This document shows positions 48,240 through 60,618 of a stretch of DNA of 64,000 bases, one piece after another (within the stretch, counting starts at the first letter, position 1; each line of letters starts with the position of its first letter). The stretch spans positions 34,005,440 through 34,069,439 of the forward strand of contig NC_134841.1 in the NCBI RefSeq assembly GCF_965363235.1. The letters are read 5' to 3'. A program made the translations under genes and the position numbers. A model generated the notes under the pieces. That model was not told where the DNA came from, did not search any database, and was given only the letters and a program-made list of their open reading frames with translations. This DNA is from Mytilus galloprovincialis. Taxonomy: Eukaryota; Mollusca; Bivalvia; Mytilida; Mytilidae.

Positions 48240-48825
48240 AATATGATACATTGACTCAGCTCTGTGATTCTTTTCAAGCAGAACCAAACACATTGTACAA
48301 TGAAAGTTCCAACCATGTATTGGGTTCCGAAGCTGCACATAGCTCATTACAAACAAAGATTTATTTTGTCTTCAAGCCATTGTTCCCCTACTAAACTATG
48401 TATTCTACTTACTAGTACACTTGGTGCAATCAAAAGCCTGATAAAAAATTGTTCAAATTGATCCTATGAAAATAGTGGAATAAATTACTTTTGGAGTGTC
48501 AAAAATTGGTTCGAGGTACTTGATAAATTGCATGCTTATAATTGGTGCTTTTGATTTTTCTACCCTATATACCACTTTGCCTCATAGTCTTAATAAGAAA
48601 AATTCACACACCTCATTTAAAAAAAGTCAGAATGCGAGCGAATATATATTTTCAAACTCTTTTAGGTCATTTTTTAGTAGCAACAAACACAAGAACTAAA
48701 TGTCAATTGGACCTGTTTTGATACCATAACTGCCCTTGAATTTTTACTAGATATCATTTTTTTTTCTCTTTGACAAATTCCTCATTTCCATTCTCAATTT
48801 TATTACACACTATTTAAATTATAAG
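48240..48825 (+). pseudogene. PLE reverse-transcriptase fragment and tail
   Basis: 48297-48460 reads VPTMYWVPKLHIAHYKQRFI...SPTKLCILLTSTLGAIKSL, the N-terminal PLE reverse-transcriptase motif. 48540-48600 reads IIGAFDFSTLYTTLPHSLNK, the palm motif carrying the first catalytic aspartate. Frameshifts separate them. 48765-48825 carries the family 3' terminus (CATTTCCATTCTCAATTTTA). The middle of the element is deleted. Confidence 0.7.
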
Positions 48826-48894
48826 CATGTGTGAGTTTCTATAACTGTTTAAAAATAAATGCTGAAAAAAAGTATTCTATATCAATAAACAGCT

Positions 48895-49440
48895 ACGCCA
48901 TGAGCGCATGATACGCCCGTCACCCTTTTTGAAATATTCGATAACTTCCTTATGTCATATCAGATATTTATAAAAATTTAAAGAGAGCTTCAGTCAATAT
49001 ATATATAAACAATACACCAAAGTTTCATGAGAACTGCTGAAAACATTTTGAGTTATTGTCCGAAAACTGGAATATACCACCTTTTTTTAATGAATAGAAC
49101 CCTTCAACTCAATAACATAAAATCTAAAATTAATGAAAATAGAAAGGGCGCTTACTACAATAGCTATAAAGTAAAATCTAAAAGATTTTTGAGATATTAT
49201 CAGAAAACTGAAGGAAAAAAACATTTTTATTAAATAAAACCCCATAACTCAAAAACTTTAAATCTGAAATTTATATATAAAAAAAAAAAAACGAAGGGGA
49301 GCTCACGTCAATAGATATAAACATTTTCCCAAAGTTTTATGCAAATTGGTTAAAGAGTGTTGGAGTTAATGTTTGACATGTTGACGACAGACGGACAACA
49401 GTATTCCATAATACGTCCCGTAAACGGGCATATAAAAATA
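48895..49440. repeat. Tandem-unit element ending in a GACAGACGGAC tract
   Basis: The left end ACGCCATGAGCGCATGATAC and the right end CCGTAAACGGGCATATAA bracket three diverged ~150-bp units (shared words ATAGAACCC/ATAAAACCCC, AACTCAA, AAATCTAAAATT). A short GACGACAGACGGACAACAG tract precedes the right end, as in the element at 4798-5272. Confidence 0.55.
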
Positions 49441-50359
49441 TACTGAGTAGTAAACACACTCTAGATACATAATTTTAAGAACATGTTCATAGAAAATGGA
49501 ATACATTACAAAGGATTATACCCGTAATAAGAAATACTGGATCTGTCAATGACCCGACTTATTTTAATATTTCATTTACTGTTATCTGTTTTTGTCCATT
49601 TTAATTCCTTGTTATCTGTTATAAGCCAAATCAATTTGCTGTTTTGCTGTTATTGGGACCCCCCCCCCTTGCCCCCCCCCTCCTTCTTATGTTTATATTT
49701 TTTATTTGTTATGGGTTGTATTTTTCAATTATTTCGAAAATTATCCAAATGCATCATGAGACTTATCTGTCAGTATACATTCCGTTTTATTGGATTTATC
49801 AATTACTTACCTGCACCTTTTCAAAAATTGGGGACCTGAACACATTAGGTATAAATGCAGGCAAACTTATTAGTCCTAATTTCTTTGTGCAAAATTTAGA
49901 TTTTTTGAAAAATCATTGCTTTGTATTTTGCTAGAGTAGGCCGGATAGTAATTCCAATAGTATACAGAAGATAGTCTGGCCCATACCCTTACAGTAGATG
50001 CATCTTTAAACCTAATTATATGCTTGTAGGTTATGACATGGCCTTATAAATAACATAAAATAGGAACTGTCACTGAAGCATGAAATGTAGTGACCTCTTC
50101 GTATAAGGTGATTTTATGCTTGCCTACATTCATCACAACAGGTAACTTAGACTTAAACCTAACCTCAGTCACTGATGCATGCAACTTTGGCAATAGTTAG
50201 AATCTTTCAATCTCCCCTAGATAATGCTAGATGCTTAAGTGTGCTGTATACCAAGCTGGGAGGTAATTTTTATCACATATTTTGAATATGGACATAATTA
50301 CCTTCTGACATCTTTGTCTTGTACTACATGTATGTTCATGTAAGTCTCAAATAACAAGT
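49441..50359. other. Intergenic, with C-tracts and TGTTATCTGTTAT words at 49560-49680
   Basis: Open frames at 49549-49934 cross the C-tracts and hydrophobic AT-rich sequence; I do not consider them genes. Nothing else recognised. Confidence 0.4.
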
Positions 50360-50850
50360 ATTCTGTGAGTATTTCATGGCAATACATAATCCCCTACCGG
50401 TTAAAAAAATCATTGTATAGGAACAAAATTCTAACCTGATCTATACCTTGTCCTGGTGTAAACTATTAAACAAATATCAAGCCAATATCTTCAAGCATGA
50501 CCATTGAAAACTGATTATTCAATTGAACTTTCTAAGCCCAAAGACCATAACTCTGCAAAAAATCATCAGACCAGAACAAAATTTAAATTATGACTGTAAC
50601 TTACCATGATAAAACTATATACCAATTATCAAATCAATCTTCAATAAAGAGAAAAAAAAAGGGTGAAAAACTGATTATTTTAGTGAATTTTAAAAGTAAA
50701 ATCATATTTTTGCACAAAATTATCAGACCAGAACAGTATCTGAACTTGATCTGTAACTTGTCATGATAAAACAATACACCAAATATCAAATCAAAACATA
50801 CAGACAGACAGACAGAACAGGACAGACTGGGACTGACTTCAGTAGGGGAC
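50360..50850. repeat. ~175-bp diverged tandem units followed by (GACA)n
   Basis: ATCAGACCAGAACA...TAACTT(A/G)(C/T)CATGATAAAAC occurs at about 50565 and 50720, with an earlier weaker copy near 50430. ACAGACAGACAGACAGAACA starts at about 50800. Confidence 0.55.
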
Positions 50851-51118
50851 TAATAATTAAACTGTAAAGGTATGTCAACAATTATCTGAGAACAATTGAA
50901 TGATAGAAGGGGACCAGCAAACAAAGACTTAATATATTATATGGTCTATCCCCAACCCAAAACTTGTAAAGGCAAAAAAATACATATACAATGCTTATGT
51001 GAAAATAACTCATTTATATTTCTTTCAATACAAAAAAACAACAGCTTTCAAATTCTTATCATCACCGATTTACATTACAGGTATTCTATTACAGGTATTC
51101 TTTTAAATAACATTTCAA

Positions 51119-51124
51119 TTTATT
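51119..51124 (-). terminator. Candidate polyadenylation signal of SDHAF4
   Basis: AATAAA on the minus strand, about 25 bases after the stop codon. Confidence 0.45.
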
Positions 51125-51149
51125 TACAATAGTCTTTATCATGTCCAAT

Positions 51150-53205
51150 TCAAAAATCTGTGACACGCCCCTTTCTTTCCCAATCACCATATCTGGTAGG
51201 CTCTGGGCCTCGTGGTCCACCAATTTCACCAGTAGCAGGATTTGTGTCATCAGGAAACCTCTCTAAGGGTTCCTGTTCCACATAAGGATTAAATGCTTCT
51301 TCTGCTGTCTCCATTTTATCATCCAGTTTTCCTGCTGGTGTGTTTCCTTTTTTCCGTTGAGGTTTATTCTGTCCAGAATCATCAGAATGTTTTCTTACAA
51401 TAATTGTTAAAACTTGTGATGTGTTTTTCTCTTTGATGTGTGTTATAAATGCTGTTCCTGCAAAACCAAAGTAATCATTCATTAATTATATTAATACATG
51501 TAAACAATTTGTTGGACAATCATTTTGATAATTGACTATTAAAAGTCTTACACATGCTCCTGTGGTGTCCAAAATCTTCATTTTAAATGTACTGTAAATA
51601 CAATGTAATTATTAAACAGTGGTTTTTTTTCTTCTTTTTTCATTCCTTTACATGTACTATAAATCAAGTGATTACATTTTATTCTTCTGAGTATTGTTCT
51701 TTTATTCTACATTTTAGTTTAATTTTATTTCAATAATCTCATGTTTTTCTCTTGTGGGTCCATCAATTTGGAAGTCAGACATATATATAGCTCTGATTTA
51801 GTCACAGGCACTTGTTTCTATCCATGGGAAGACCTACTGTCAACGTATAATATTGATAGTGGGTCTTCCCATGGATAGAAACAAGTGCCTGTGGATTTAG
51901 TATATTTAGAGGATTTGCATTGTATTTTGAAGGAAATAGTCACAAGGGGGAAAATTGGGACCTTTTGCAGGAATAAAAAAAGTGGACAACAAAATCTAGT
52001 TCACATATTTAATTTTCTAGTACATAAAATCAGAGACATTTCGTATAATTATGTTTTTGAAATTTTAGCCTGATGTTAAGTAAGGGCACTCTCAAACCTT
52101 AATACATTATCCTTCATAAATGCCTAAACAAAAAGGAAAAGGTTTGACAAGTCCAAATTATATTACAGGGTATTGAACATGTCAATTGTCTCAGATCCCC
52201 CCACATGTAGAATCCGGGTTCCGTTCGCGCCCATTCACATTCGCACCCGATCATGTTCGCACCCTTTCACTTTCGCACCCTACACATTCGCGCCCAATTT
52301 TTATTGGTTTTGTGTTTGATAACTTTATAACCAAGTTTTGGCAATTGTATTCCTATTAGTATATTTGTTGTCATTCTCTCAAAATAAAGTGAGACAATGT
52401 GTTTTTTTTTTGTGTTGAATAAATCTTAATCATGTTTTGGATAGTGTAATGTTAAAATATTTTTAATCATTGTTTCTAAATAAAGTGAGATTCTGACGAC
52501 CGAGATTTTTGGGTGGAATAAATCTTAAATATTAATCAATTTTGTTTAGTGTATTGCTATAATTTTTAATTTAATTGTTTCAGATCAAAGGAGCCAATCT
52601 GTTAAAAAACAATTATCTTTTGAGTTTTTCATTTAAAATTTTCAATGTTTTACTCATACGAAGCTAAATACATGCAGTATTTATACATCAAGGCAATTTA
52701 AAACAACAATCATGATTAAGATTTTCTAATTATTCAACTAGAACTTGATTTTAAATTGGGTGCGAAAGTGCAAGGTGCGAACATGTAGGGTGAGAAAGTG
52801 TATTGGGCGCGAACGGACCTGATACCCTACATGTATATACCTAATATAACATTATTTTATATTAGGTATAAAAGGGGGGGGGGGGGGTACGAATTCTGAG
52901 ACAAGTGGCCTGGCTATGGTATGAAACGCTATGTTATTTTTTTTTTGCTAGATTACAGTTTACCGTCACTTTTGACATCCATTCAATATAATTTGAACAT
53001 GTTGAATGATTGCGTAATCACGCCGGTCTGTCAAATTATCAACAAATCTGGTTAAATCATATGTAAAAAACGACAAACTAATGTACTTTCTCAAAAATAA
53101 GTTCGTCCATAATTATTTACAAAATTTCGCATACATTTTCCATAAGAAAACAAGCTTACTTGCACATTTCTGCATTAACTGGCCAAGTTTCATAACCTTC
53201 GACAT
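51150..53205 (-). CDS. SDHAF4: Succinate dehydrogenase assembly factor 4, two exons
   Basis: Mitochondrial matrix chaperone that binds flavinated SdhA and helps it join SdhB during complex II assembly. Exon 1 coding 53205-53160 (ATG, 46 nt, donor A-GTAAGC), exon 2 51457-51150 (acceptor TTTTGCAG, stop TGA at 51150). The junction codon AGA is in phase; total 354 nt, 117 residues. The first ~25 residues ([20 protein letters not shown]) are basic and amphipathic, fitting a mitochondrial presequence. The C-terminus [20 protein letters not shown] followed by [10 protein letters not shown] is the family hallmark. Human SDHAF4 is about 108 residues, so the length is normal. The 1.7 kb intron carries two inverted-repeat elements. 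Confidence 0.92.
51802..51893. mobile_element. 92-bp hairpin insertion with 7-bp flanking duplication
   Basis: CACAGGCACTTGTTTCTATC at 51803 pairs with the reverse complement ending at 51893 over about 40 bp per arm, almost without mismatch; the loop is around CGTATAATA. GATTTAG precedes (51795-51801) and follows (51894-51900), a likely target-site duplication. It lies in the SDHAF4 intron. Confidence 0.75.
52217..52818. mobile_element. ~600-bp inverted-repeat element with TTCGCACCC sub-repeats (MITE-like)
   Basis: The left end GTTCCGTTCGCGCCCATTC and the right end (reversed) GTCCGTTCGCGCCCAATAC are matching inverted repeats of about 70-80 bp. Each is built of three or four ~17-bp units ending TTCGCACCC or TTCGCGCCC. 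The interior is AT-rich and non-coding. It lies in the SDHAF4 intron. Confidence 0.75.
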
Positions 53206-53303
53206 GTTAGTTTATTTACGTTTTGCAAATCAAACGTAAATATGATTAAGATTTTACAGTAGAATACTTCTCAAAACCGACAAAAATGTTTGTAAAACAA
53301 CCC

Positions 53304-54062
53304 ACAGTAACGGACTATTAATAGGGATATCAGGTCGTTCCGTCACCAAACAGGTGTGAAATTTATTTTTTGAGTGTGGTATAGATGATAATGATAAGCA
53401 AAGATTTAAACTGATTGTTAAAGTTAGGTGGTCTTTTTAACGCTTATATGATAGGTGATAACTTTACATATTATTTTTAGATTTTAAATGTTTATTTGTC
53501 GCTAAGTTTTAAGTACAAATAACAATGTAATGGTTCATTACCTTAAGTTTAAGAATAAATTACTCTGTAATGAGGCTCTTTGGTTAGGGGTATATACTAG
53601 GTATAAGTGTAAGGGTTAGGACTTACAGTTTGCATTTGATGAGTATGTTTAAGTATAAGGAATGTGAATTAGACATTTGCTGAGCTGAGCAAGTTTCACA
53701 GTCTATGTGCATGGTGGATAGATGTGATGTATATATATTCTATCGATGAGGAGAGAGACTCAAGTGAGATAAAGGACAAAATAACAATGGATGAATCTAT
53801 CAAGTTTTAGATTTTAAAATATGACTGTATATACAGTTTGAATACTTTTAAATAAGTGTGGTGGCGGTGTATATAAGTGTATAAAGAAGATGTTTTTAAT
53901 CCAATAGTGAATATAAGGGATTCTACACTTCAAGAGGATATTCCAACTGAAGTGGTTCATCTGATAAAGGTGGAAAGTACAGAATAGGTAACAGGTAACA
54001 GGTAACAGGTCCGGCCCAAAGTCAATCGGTCCCTGATATCCGTATTAATAGTCTGTTATTGT
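53304..54062. mobile_element. ~760-bp inverted-repeat element (MITE-like)
   Basis: The left end ACAGTAACGGACTATTAATA and the right end (reversed) ACAATAACAGACTATTAATA are followed on both sides by GGATATCAGG. A (GGTAACA)3 run lies inside the right end at 53986-54008. No transposase seen. It lies just upstream of SDHAF4. Confidence 0.7.
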
Positions 54063-54186
54063 ATGTCGCTGGTCCAATTAAAAAAATAATAATTTATATT
54101 AACTTCGGTGATTTGATGACATATTTGTATCAGTATAAATGGAATTTGTAAAAAATATCGATGATTATATAATGATAGCAGGTTAG

Positions 54187-55480
54187 AGAAGTATGCCAAG
54201 ATTCAAGATTCTTTATTTCTCAAACACCATACAGTTACAATGGTACAAAGAAGTTCATCAAAAGTTATATAATATAACACAAACACACATGACAAGATGA
54301 GATGAAAATATGAAATAAAATAAAATAAACAGTATAGTAGCGAAGAGTGGTGACTAACCAGGAAGACTCAGATATTCCTCAAATTTGAAAATTTTGTTTA
54401 AACAATTTGTAAGTCAAACCTTTTGATGAACAGTCAATATCAGCTCTCCATTTCTGTTGAAACTGATCAAATAACTTTTGTTTTAAACTAATACCCAACC
54501 ACTTAGAATTAAAATGTCCTTGTGACAACCATAAATTGCTATATCCACATTTATCTAATGTATCTGTTCCAGACCGTATGAGTATTTGGACCGTACGCGT
54601 ACGGTCTGGACCGTATGCGTACTTTTTCGAAATACTCATACGGTCGGACCGTACGCGTACGGTCTGACTAATATCAAGGAGTTGGTCAATTGTACTAGAT
54701 ACAAATACATATAACAGATCAACATAACTTAACTCTCAAATAAATAGAAAAAAAATCAATTGTAATTGAAATAAAAACTTTACAATTTAACTATTTAAAA
54801 AATTCACGCTAATTAAATCTGTAAATCTCTAGTATTTAGCATGTAGATCAGTCATACATAATACACTAATTGAATTATGACAATTATTCTCACTGAAATT
54901 GAATGCGAATAATGTGGGAGGACAATTGCTTTAGAATATTTAGCAACTTTAAAAAAAAATGCTAATCGAAAGGAACATGCATGAACTGAAAAAATGTAAA
55001 TATGAAAAATATACTTTTGGTAGCGAGTGTCACCTTTGACGAGAGTTTCAAAATAGGATTCAGATATACAATTAAACAAATATCTAATTTAAATTGTTAG
55101 GTAGTTCATTTTATCCATCTTATGTAATAATAACAATTTGTAAAACTAAAAATAAAGATTGTGATAAATGTTTGTATAGATGTATCCAATAACATGTATG
55201 GTCAGCTCATACTGGACCATACGCGTATACTCATACGGTCCGACCGTACGCGTATGGTCGGACCGTACGAGTATACGTATACGGTCTGGACCGTACGCGT
55301 ACGTTCCAAATACTCATACGGTCTGGAACATATCTTTAACGTATTTCAACCAATCTGACCTAAATTGGTTGTCAGAATTCTCCAAGAACATGTATTTGTA
55401 TAATAATTTAGCAATCCTGTTATCATCCCCATTTACCATTTTTTATCAAAAATTAACCATACGCCAGCAAGGATATTATG
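54187..55480 (-). pseudogene. CR1-like LINE 3' fragment, split by a 765-bp insert
   Basis: On the minus strand, from 55480 to 55331, the frame reads RIAKLLYKYMFLENSDNQ and RSDWLKYVKD. It resumes after the insert at 54565 with TLDKCGYSNLWLSQGHFNSK, LKQKLFDQFQQKWRADI and SSKGLTYKLFKQNF to 54379. The 3' UTR ends near 54187 with a short AATCTTG-type tail. Joining the two sides keeps the frame. Confidence 0.7.
54566..55330. mobile_element. 765-bp element with CGTACGCGTACG palindrome-rich ends
   Basis: Both ends are inverted: GTTCCAGACCGTATGAGTAT at 54566 and its complement ending at 55329. Each ~100-120 bp terminus is packed with the palindrome CGTACGCGTACG and the words GGACCGTA and GGTCTGGAC. 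The AT-rich interior is non-coding. A 4-5 bp flanking TATC(T) occurs on each side. Inserted into a LINE fragment. Confidence 0.8.
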
Positions 55481-55485
55481 TATAG

Positions 55486-56144
55486 TCTTACTATACAAAT
55501 TCTTGATGCCAGGAACATATACATTAGATACACTGTTTCCATAGTACCTACTTTCACAATGATTGGTCTTTACACAAAAAAACTAATGTCAACAATCAAT
55601 ATAAACAACCTTGATATAACAGTACTAGTAAACAGAACTTTCAATACATTTACATAATCAAACAGTGTCAAAGTCGTAACTCTACTACTAACCGTGTATT
55701 GAAATAAGTCCCGCCTCCATACTAACCTAACATGGAATATACACGGTCTCCACGCGGACGCTTTTAACCAATCATAATTATTCATAGAAAGGTATAGGAG
55801 TTAAGATAAAAATGGATATTTACAATCCACTGGAACTTATAATTATGCAATCATCATAATGATCATTTGGTCTATAATCGGTCTGCAGCGTATTCAATTA
55901 TTGTGAATTTAATCATCCGTATTCATTTTTAAAAAAAGTGATGAATTGATTTCAATTCAAATATTTTGTTCCAAAATGATATTATATTTCTATATGAAAT
56001 CTTAATATAAACTTAAGGAAATATTAATCTTACAAGTAAAAGCTTTTCAAAAAAAGGCTAGTCGTCTCTTAGCTGATGAAAATGGAGAGTGTTTGTTCTC
56101 GCTTTGTATTCATTCAGAATAGCCTTGCATATCAATCAACAGAT
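55486..56144. other. Intergenic, no gene seen
   Basis: AT-rich, with only short chance open frames (55570-55785 minus). Confidence 0.4.
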
Positions 56145-56254
56145 TTAAGGGGACGACCACTTGATATTCTGGGGGGGGGGGGGGGGCGGCAGGAGGATTT
56201 TGAAAATAAATAACTCAGCCTTGATAATCACAAAAATAAATGGTTTGTTCTGTG

Positions 56255-56486
56255 TGTAATATATTTGCTCTGTAATAATACAATCCAGTTTCTATAACTA
56301 ATTTATTAACAAGTACATCGTTTGATGGTCAGACTACAGAATGGCAACATGTGTATAAGAACTTCAATTGATCTATTTAATTACATGTTTATCTAAGAAT
56401 GTGCAGACATGTGAGAGTTGCTGATCTGTCAATTATAATTACTGTAACAGATGATACGGTAATAAAGTGAGGTGGACTTTATAACA
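56255..56486 (-). repeat. Gypsy 3' LTR
   Basis: 232 bp, TGTTATA...ATTACA on the element strand. By eye it differs from the 5' LTR at four sites, all transitions. Confidence 0.9.
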
Positions 56487-56804
56487 CTTCTCCGGCCTTA
56501 GATAAAAACAAATTAAAAATAAATTAACTCAATTACAGAAAATTAATGTCTTTTCACGGCTACTGATTGATAAGTCCATATCAGTTTGAAAACAAATAAA
56601 AATGTCAGATCACAAAGATTCATTCGTTAAAGTTTGTCTGCACTGAAACTATAATGTCCTACTATGAAAATAAAAATTAAAATGTTCGCACTGGTCTTGT
56701 TGTTATTTCTTACACTAATTGATATGTACACACATGCACTGCGAAGTACTTAATGCACTTCAAACGGTTGTGAGGATTATTATGCCTCTTTATAAATCAA
56801 CCAT

Positions 56805-59800
56805 TTATTTCAACCCAAAATCCTTTAAATGCGATGGTTCTTTTCTTATTCTCTTCGGATAGCGTGGTTCCATTTGTTCAGTCATGTTTGACGGTTTCTC
56901 GATTTGCGGTTGTTCGGTCTCAGGAGTACTTATCGGTATAGTTATTTCTGGCTCAAACAAATCACTGTCATTGTCACATTTTTCTTCATTTTCGTTGTTT
57001 TTGCAATCGAAGTTTCGTACTCTGATGTGGTCAATATGTCTACGAATGACACGTCCATCTTGCAATTTAATATGAAATGAAAGTGGTCCTGATTGTTTTA
57101 TAACTTCTCCTGGAATCCATTTAATCTTTGAACCAATTGCGAAATTTCCAGCAAATACCATCTGTCCTACATTAATTTGTCTGTTCACAGATTTCTTATC
57201 GTGATAATGTTTCTGTTTTTGTTGTCTCTCCTGAATTCGATTCTCGATATTTGGAAACACTAAATCTAGACGTGACTTGAGTTTCCTTTTCATTAGCAAT
57301 TCTGACGGTGCCAGTCCTGTCGTTGTTTGTGGCGTAATACGGTAGTTGAAAAGAAAACGGTTCAACTTTTCCTGGATAGTTCCTTCTTTGATTTTCTTCA
57401 TTCCTTCTTTGAAACTCTGAACTGCTCGTTCAGCACAACCATTACTAGCTGGATGCCACGGCGCGGAAGTGCGATGTTCAATTCCATTTGATTTTACATA
57501 ATCGGTGAATTCCTTACTAGTAAATGCGGCTCCATTATCACTAATAATGAGATCACATAATCCATGTGTTGCAAACGTTTGTTGAAGTTTTGCAATCGTA
57601 GCTTCGGATGTTGTAGAATTCATAACGTGTATGTCTATCCATTTTGAATACGCATCAACCATAATTAGAAATGATTTGTTCATAAATGGTCCTGCAAAGT
57701 CTATGTGTATTCTTGACCACGGATGGCTCGGATATTCCCACGGATGTAACGGCGCTTCTGCTGGTAACTTGCGGTTTTCCTGACAACTGTAACAATTAAC
57801 TACAGTTAATTCCAAGTCATTGTCCATTCCCGGCCACCATATATAGCTTCTTGCTAGACTTTTCATTCTAGTAATCCCTGGATGTCCTTGGTGTAATTCA
57901 TTTAACATGGCTTCACGTCCTGGTTGTGGTATGATTACTCTTCCTCCCCACAATATGCATCCGTCCTGACTACACAGTTCATTTTTTCTGCTATAATACT
58001 GTTTTATGTCTTCACTGGGACATTTTGACGGCCATCCATTCAAAATGTATCTAAGCACCATAGACAGTATTGTGTCCTTGCGTGTCCACTTTTGAATTTG
58101 TTTAGCATCAACTGGCGTAGTGCCTAAATGTTCCATTAATAATATAGTATCACCTGGCGTTGGTGTCTTTTCAATGTTTGTTTTCAGCGGTAGTCTACTT
58201 AGTCCATCCGCATTACCATTCAAACTCCCTTCTTTGTATACAATCGTGTACTCATATGCAGCTAAAGTCAGTGCCCACCTTTGAATTCGAGATGCGGCCA
58301 TTGTAGGTATAGGTTTATCTTCTCGAAATAAACCTATGAGCGGCTTGTGATCGGTTATGATTGTAACGGGGTGTCCATACAAATATTGATGAAATTTCTT
58401 GATACCAAATATTATGGCCAGACTCTCCTTCTCAAGAACGGAATAATTCTTCTCTGCTGATGTAAGTGTTCGAGATGTATAAGCTATTGGTTTGTCGCTG
58501 CCGTCGTCCATTTTATGCGAAAGTACGGCGCCTAATCCATATGGTGATGCATCACATGCTAAAATTAATTTCTTTTTCGGATCGAAATGTACAAGTACTG
58601 ATGCGGATTTCAACAGCTGTTTTGACTCTATGAACGTTTTTTCCTGTTCTTTTTCCCAACTCCATTTTGTGTCTTTCTGTAGAAGTACATGTAGCGGCTT
58701 TAACAAGTGAGATAAATTCGCTAAGAATCTATTGTAATAGTTCATCATTCCAAGATAAGCTTTCAGTTCTGTCACGTTTGTCGGACTTGGTGCTTTATCG
58801 ATCGCCTCAACTTTACTTTCCACTGGATATATTCCGTGTTTGTTTATTTTAAATCCCAAATAAACAACTTCTTCGGCCATGAACACACACTTCTGTTTCT
58901 TTAACCGAATTCCGATTCTCTTAAATCTAGACAATACCTCAGAAAGAGTATTAAGATGTTCCTCCCTTGTTTTACCCGTTATCAGTATATCATCTACTCG
59001 AACCAAAACATTGGCTATACCTTGAACAACATTTTCAAGTGTTCTTTGGAAAATACCTGGGCTGGACGCTACACCATACGGAAGTCTATTGTATCTGAAT
59101 AAACCCTTATGCGTGTTTATAGTCACATACCTCTTACTGTCCTCATCAAGTTCAATCTGTTGATATGCTTGATTTAAATCCAATTTTGTATATTCTTGTC
59201 CTCCTCCAAGCGTTGCGTATAAATCCTCTGTTTTAGGAATAGGATAATTATCCAACTTTGAAACGGCATTAACGGTTACCTTGTAGTCACCACAAATTCT
59301 AATAGATCCGTTCTCCTTAACTACAGGTACTATCGGAGCGGCCCAGTCGGAAAATTCCACTTGCTGAATCTGACCCTCCTTCTCAAGACGTTCAAGTTCC
59401 ATCTCCACTTTATCCTTCAACGCATACGGCAAAGGGCGAGCCTTGAAATATTTCGGTACGGCACTCTCATCAACATAAATTTTGGCTTTCATGCCTTTTA
59501 CAGTTCCAAGTTTATCTTTGAAAACCTCCTTATTTACTTCCAAGATCACATTCAAATCACTCGATTGATTATCACTTCCAACGACGGAGAAAATATCCTT
59601 CCAATCCAGTTGGAGTTTGTTCAACCAGTCTCGGCCAAGTAAATTCGGACCTTTACGCTTCACTATCAGTAACGGTAATTCTGCGCTTTCCTTTTTGTAA
59701 TTGACATTGACGATTGCACGTCCTATTACAGGAATCTGCTCTCCCATGTATGTTCGGAGTTTAGCACTTGTCGGTTCGATTCTGAATTTCGACTTGTATT

Positions 59801-60618
59801 CCTTGTAAGTATCCTCGCTCATGATAGAAACTGACGCTCCGGTATCTATTTTCATGGCTATTTCACATTCATTTACATTGATTTGCACTTTGTATGCCTC
59901 ATTAGATTTATTTCCAAAATGAAAAACTGAGTAAACTTCATTTTCAATTTCACTACTTTCATCCTGCTCCATGAAATGAGCACGTGGTTTAAAACGTGAT
60001 TTAAACTCTCTGTGATTTTCACTAAAATTCCCATTGGCAGATTTGTTACGGCATTTCTTTGCGATATGTCCTTTCTTTTTACAACTGTCGCATTTTGCAT
60101 CCTTAAACCTGCATTCAGCGGCTAAGTGATTTCCTCCACACCGGTAACAATCTCCTTGTTTCGAATTTCCAGAGTTGTTTCTTGTATATGATTTTGAAAC
60201 TTTGTTGATTTGTTTCTGAAATGTTCCATTTGTCCCACTCGCTTGGATGTCCTGTGTATTCTTCTCTGCAGTCTCCATAGCGGTAGCAATTTCCAATGCC
60301 TTTTCAAATGTTAAATTCGGCTCTGCTAACAGTCTCCTCTGTATGCGGTCACTCTTTATCCCGACGACTAACCTGTCACGTAACATCGCGTTTAACGTGT
60401 CACCATAATTACAGTGTTCTGTCAGACTTCTTAGTGCTGCAATAAATGTCCTCACTGACTCATCGCTGTGTCTTGTCCTACTGTTAAATTTAAATCTCTG
60501 AATGATTTCTGATGGTACTGGATCTCGGTGGTCCTTCACTAGTTTTGTTAAATCGGCCAGTGATTTCGTTCCTGGTTTGGCTGGTGCTAATAAATCCCTT
60601 ATTAATTTGTAGGTATTC
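56805..60618 (-). CDS. Gypsy gag-pol polyprotein, main part
   Basis: Uninterrupted from the PLE junction to the stop. In order: gag C-terminus with two zinc knuckles (CYRCGGNHLAAEC, CDSCKKKGHIAKKC), aspartic protease (MKIDTGASVSIMS), reverse transcriptase (YTKLDLNQAYQQIEL, RYNRLPYGVASSPGIFQ, RVDDILI), RNase H (LACDASPYGLGAVLSHK, ITDHKPL), integrase zinc-binding HH-CC (HQGHPGITRMKSLARSYIWW, CYSCQ), DDE core (IHIDFAG, LIISDNGAAFTS, an FKEGMKKIKEG helix) and a basic C-terminal region. The residue before V-D-D is Arg where Tyr or Phe is usual. The first 14 nt of the downstream open frame (60632-60619) belong to the PLE. Confidence 0.92.

Noticed and set aside
49549-49934. Overlapping hydrophobic open frames as small membrane proteins
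   Set aside because: They run through C-tracts and AT-rich repeat sequence, with no recognisable domain or gene structure.
51885-52073. Plus-strand 62-codon open frame in the SDHAF4 intron
   Set aside because: It starts inside the hairpin insertion and has no recognisable similarity.
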